DNA of 64,000 nt from NCBI RefSeq assembly GCF_004320535.1, contig NZ_SIHY01000001.1:1674001-1738000 (forward strand). Direction: 5' to 3'. Of this stretch, positions 61,695 to 64,000 are shown in pieces. This DNA comes from Arthrobacter sp. S41 (GTDB lineage Bacteria; Actinomycetota; Actinomycetes; Actinomycetales; Micrococcaceae). The translations under genes were made by a program, and so were the position numbers. Every line of letters starts with the position of its first letter. Positions within the stretch are counted from its first letter, which is position 1. The notes below the pieces were generated by a model. It was not told the DNA's origin and ran no database searches. It was given only the letters and a program-made list of their open reading frames with translations.

Positions 61695-62663
61695 TTAGTG
61701 TTTGACGTTCTTACGGCGCAGCACGTCAAAGCCGACGGCAATCGCGATAACCGCGCCAATAACTACTTGCTGCCAGAAAGCGGAAACTGAGAGCAGGTTC
61801 AGGCCGTTACGAATGACGGCTAGGACCAAGGCACCGATGAGCGTGCCGGAAATTCGTCCGACGCCACCTGAAAGCGAAGCGCCACCGATGACGACGGCTG
61901 CAATGGCGTCCAGTTCGTAGCCTGATGCCAAGGTTGGCTGCGCCGAATCCAAACGACCAGCCAAGATCATGCCCGACAGTGCGGCGAACAGTCCGGAAAT
62001 CACAAAGACGGTCACCAATACACGCTTGACTGGGATACCCGAGAGTCGAGCCGCTTCGGTATTGCCACCTACCGCAAAGGAATTCTTGCCCATGACGGTC
62101 CGGTTTAATACGAAGGCAGCCAGCAAACCGGAAACTACCAAAATGATGATTGGCATAGGGATCGGACCAAGGTCATCACCTAGCCAAGACACCGAGGAAG
62201 CGGTGGAAATTGGACGGCCGTCGGAGATGACCAAGGTCAAACCGCGAACCACCGTGAGCATTGCCAGCGACGCGATGAAGGTAGGCAACTTACCGTAGGC
62301 GCTCATTGCGCCGGTGACCCAACCCGAAAGAGCACCGATGGCCAAACCGACGGGGATAGCCAGAGCATCTGGCAGACCGGAGGTGGTCACTGCATAGGAA
62401 GAACCCATGGCAGAAAGGGCCGCGACCGAACCGACCGAGAGATCAATGCCGGCGGCAACAATCACGAAGGTCATGCCAAAGGCCATCACTGCGATGGTGG
62501 AAACCTGGATGCCAATGTTCAGCAGGTTAGGCCCGGTCAAGAATCGAGGTGTGGCGATGAAGAGGGCTAGGCAGAGAATTACCAAACCAACCAGCGCGCC
62601 GTTATTGGCCAAGAATGCTTTGAAATCGAAGCCCTTCTTCGGGGCAGTAGCTACGCTGCTCAT
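61695..62663 (-). CDS. rbsC: Ribose ABC transporter permease
   Basis: 322 residues with about ten membrane helices. IDLSVGSVAALSAMGSSYAV and EAARLSGIPVKRVLVTVFVI, then VVIGGASLSGGVGRISGTLI, are the conserved permease loops. Its ATG follows the rbsA stop directly (TAAATG). Forms the channel of the ribose importer. Confidence 0.93.
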   Translation of the reverse strand: MSSVATAPKKGFDFKAFLANNGALVGLVILCLALFIATPRFLTGPNLLNIGIQVSTIAVMAFGMTFVIVAAGIDLSVGSVAALSAMGSSYAVTTSGLPDALAIPVGLAIGALSGWVTGAMSAYGKLPTFIASLAMLTVVRGLTLVISDGRPISTASSVSWLGDDLGPIPMPIIILVVSGLLAAFVLNRTVMGKNSFAVGGNTEAARLSGIPVKRVLVTVFVISGLFAALSGMILAGRLDSAQPTLASGYELDAIAAVVIGGASLSGGVGRISGTLIGALVLAVIRNGLNLLSVSAFWQQVVIGAVIAIAVGFDVLRRKNVKH

Positions 62664-64000
62664 TTACTTAATTCCCATCTCTTCTTCGCGATGCACATTG
62701 CTAATAGCCAGGGCCATGATGGCGTCCTGGGTTGCTTCTTTAGTGGATAGTTCTCCGGCGATCCGCCCTTGGCTCATCACCAAGATGCGGTCAGACATGC
62801 CCAGTACTTCGGGCAGCTCGCTGGAAGCCATTAAGACACAGCCTCCGGAGGCCGTGATTTCGTTGATTAGTTCGTAGATTTCTACCTTGGCGCCGACGTC
62901 CACGCCACGGGTGGGTTCATCGAGCAGTAGCACCTTCGCCCCTGCAGTGAACCAGCGGCCAAACACTGCCTTTTGCTGGTTGCCACCGGACAATGAACGG
63001 ATTGGCGCATCGATGCTGCCCATGCGAATGCGTAGGCGCTCAGCGACTTTCTGTGCACGAGCCTTCTGACCCTTGCGATCCACCAGACCATTTTTTGCGG
63101 TGGCAGCCATGGTGGCGTAACCAATGTTTTCGGCTACCGACGCATCAAGGACTAATCCCTGAGTTTTGCGGTCTTCAGGAACATGTCCGATCCCCGCGCG
63201 GGTAGCGGCCGCCACGTCATAGCTGGTTAGCTTTTTACCCGACACCTTCACAGTGCCCGATGCGTACTTGTCAGCCCCTGCGATGGCCCGAATCAACTCG
63301 GTACGCCCAGCGCCCATCAACCCAGCCAGTGCGACAACTTCACCGGGACGAATCTGCAGTGAGATGTCCTTGAGCGCTCCTTCTGACAGGTGCTCAACGG
63401 TCAATAACGGCTGTCCGCTGACATCGGTGGCTACGCGTGGGAACTGTGCATCGATATCCCGGCCGACCATCAGACGAACAAGTTCATTTTCGTCGGTGTC
63501 CGCAGGAACTGTGGCGATAAATTTACCGTCGCGCAGTACGTTGACGTAGTCACCGATGGCGGCGATTTCATCGAGGTGGTGGCTGATGAAGACCATGCCA
63601 ACACCTTGGGTTTTCAGCTGGTTGACCACACGGAACAGGTGCTCGATCTCCGTGGTGGTCAATGCTGCGGTGGGCTCATCCAAGATCAGCACTCGCGCAT
63701 CAAGACTCAAGGCTTTGGCGATTTCCACCAATTGCTGCTGGGCTAGGCCCAACTCCCCCACCGGGGTGTTCACGTCTAGGTCCAGTTCCAGCTTGGCCAA
63801 TGCATCGCGGGCAATCTTACGCATTTCACGGCGGTTGATAATACCGAATTTGCGGGGCACTCGTCCCAGCGTGATGTTCTCGGCGATAGTCATCGACGGG
63901 ACCAGATTTAGTTCCTGGTGAATGGTCGCGATACCTAGCGCCTCGGAGGTCTTGGTGTCGCGGATCCTTACGGGCTGTCCCTTGAACAGGATCTGCCCCG
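62664..64000 (-). CDS. rbsA: Ribose ABC transporter ATPase, N-terminus cut by the window end
   Basis: The open frame runs to base 64000; the true start and first Walker A lie outside. What is seen starts GQILFKGQPVRIRD and includes the first-domain Q-loop IHQELNLVPSMTIAENITLG, signature LGLAQQQLVEIAKALSLDAR, Walker B VLILDEPTAALT, then the second domain with VVALAGLMGAGRTELIRAIA, LSGGNQQKAVFGRWF and LLLDEPTRGVDVGAK. Two nucleotide-binding domains in one chain, as normal for RbsA. First visible gene of the rbs operon; its promoter and regulator are outside the window. Confidence 0.93.
   Translation of the reverse strand, partial: GQILFKGQPVRIRDTKTSEALGIATIHQELNLVPSMTIAENITLGRVPRKFGIINRREMRKIARDALAKLELDLDVNTPVGELGLAQQQLVEIAKALSLDARVLILDEPTAALTTTEIEHLFRVVNQLKTQGVGMVFISHHLDEIAAIGDYVNVLRDGKFIATVPADTDENELVRLMVGRDIDAQFPRVATDVSGQPLLTVEHLSEGALKDISLQIRPGEVVALAGLMGAGRTELIRAIAGADKYASGTVKVSGKKLTSYDVAAATRAGIGHVPEDRKTQGLVLDASVAENIGYATMAATAKNGLVDRKGQKARAQKVAERLRIRMGSIDAPIRSLSGGNQQKAVFGRWFTAGAKVLLLDEPTRGVDVGAKVEIYELINEITASGGCVLMASSELPEVLGMSDRILVMSQGRIAGELSTKEATQDAIMALAISNVHREEEMGIK

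Overview
The window looks like a chromosomal segment of a mid-to-high-GC Actinobacterium of the Micrococcaceae (Arthrobacter/Glutamicibacter-like). Supporting signs are a polyphosphate glucokinase, a HemD fused to a winged helix, the compact soxB-D-A-G sarcosine oxidase operon, an actinobacterial-type histidine ammonia-lyase with a Cys-Ser-Gly MIO triad, and strong AGGAGG-type ribosome binding sites. This is inference from gene content; no 16S gene is present. I see no phage, insertion sequence, integrase or CRISPR array.

Layout. 0-9 kb: the tail of a TIGR01777-type protein; a two-module Lrp/AsnC regulator split by an amber codon; two membrane-protein genes each carrying a 1-base frameshift; an intact M20 amidohydrolase; a HAD phosphatase, polyphosphate glucokinase and ROK repressor; and an alcohol dehydrogenase/3-hydroxyisobutyrate dehydrogenase pair divergent from a LysR gene across a 34-bp perfect palindrome. 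10-24.4 kb: a P-loop kinase, an MHS-family transporter, a CHY zinc-finger protein, a minus-strand run (tetR, lpd, ferredoxin-reductase-like, usp), then two TetR-controlled clusters of hydrolases and oxidoreductases (alpha/beta hydrolases, MDR quinone reductase, old yellow enzyme, SDR), one broken EthD-like gene, and a cytoplasmic subtilase followed by a small I9-like protein. 24.4-30.2 kb: soxBDAG with a divergent GntR regulator. 30-39 kb: lipoprotein, tRNA-Ala(GGC), VOC protein, MFS transporter, membrane-anchored EEP protein, AlkB, cobA-hemD, IclR and an S66 peptidase. 39-46 kb: hutU and hutH, separated by a QSYGGG-repeat protein, Dps and small envelope proteins; then panD. 46-50 kb: UvrA2-like protein, hypotheticals, a DUF2236 protein. 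50-58.7 kb: a fructan/fructose module (secreted GH32 levanase, ABM protein, LacI repressor, sugar ABC transporter, fructokinase). 58.7-64 kb: membrane protein and a ribose operon (rbsA partial, rbsC, rbsB, rbsK, rbsD).

How parts work together. The GH32 enzyme should release fructose outside the cell, the ABC system import it and the PfkB kinase phosphorylate it. I find matching GACAACG-type operators at the levanase gene, over the lacI start codon and at the ABC promoter, which ties the module into one proposed LacI regulon. The two TetR genes carry operators with the same unusual design: two TGA-N6-TC(A/G) 12-mers separated by 4 bp.

Most notable: (1) a 157-residue low-complexity protein built from only eleven residue types with [F/Y]GGG repeats; (2) the shared tandem TetR operator design; (3) the three-site LacI fructan regulon; (4) clustered gene decay (or sequence error) in a regulator/transporter locus and in the EthD-like gene; (5) a subtilase/I9-like inhibitor gene pair. 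All functional calls come from reading motifs by eye; no database search was run.
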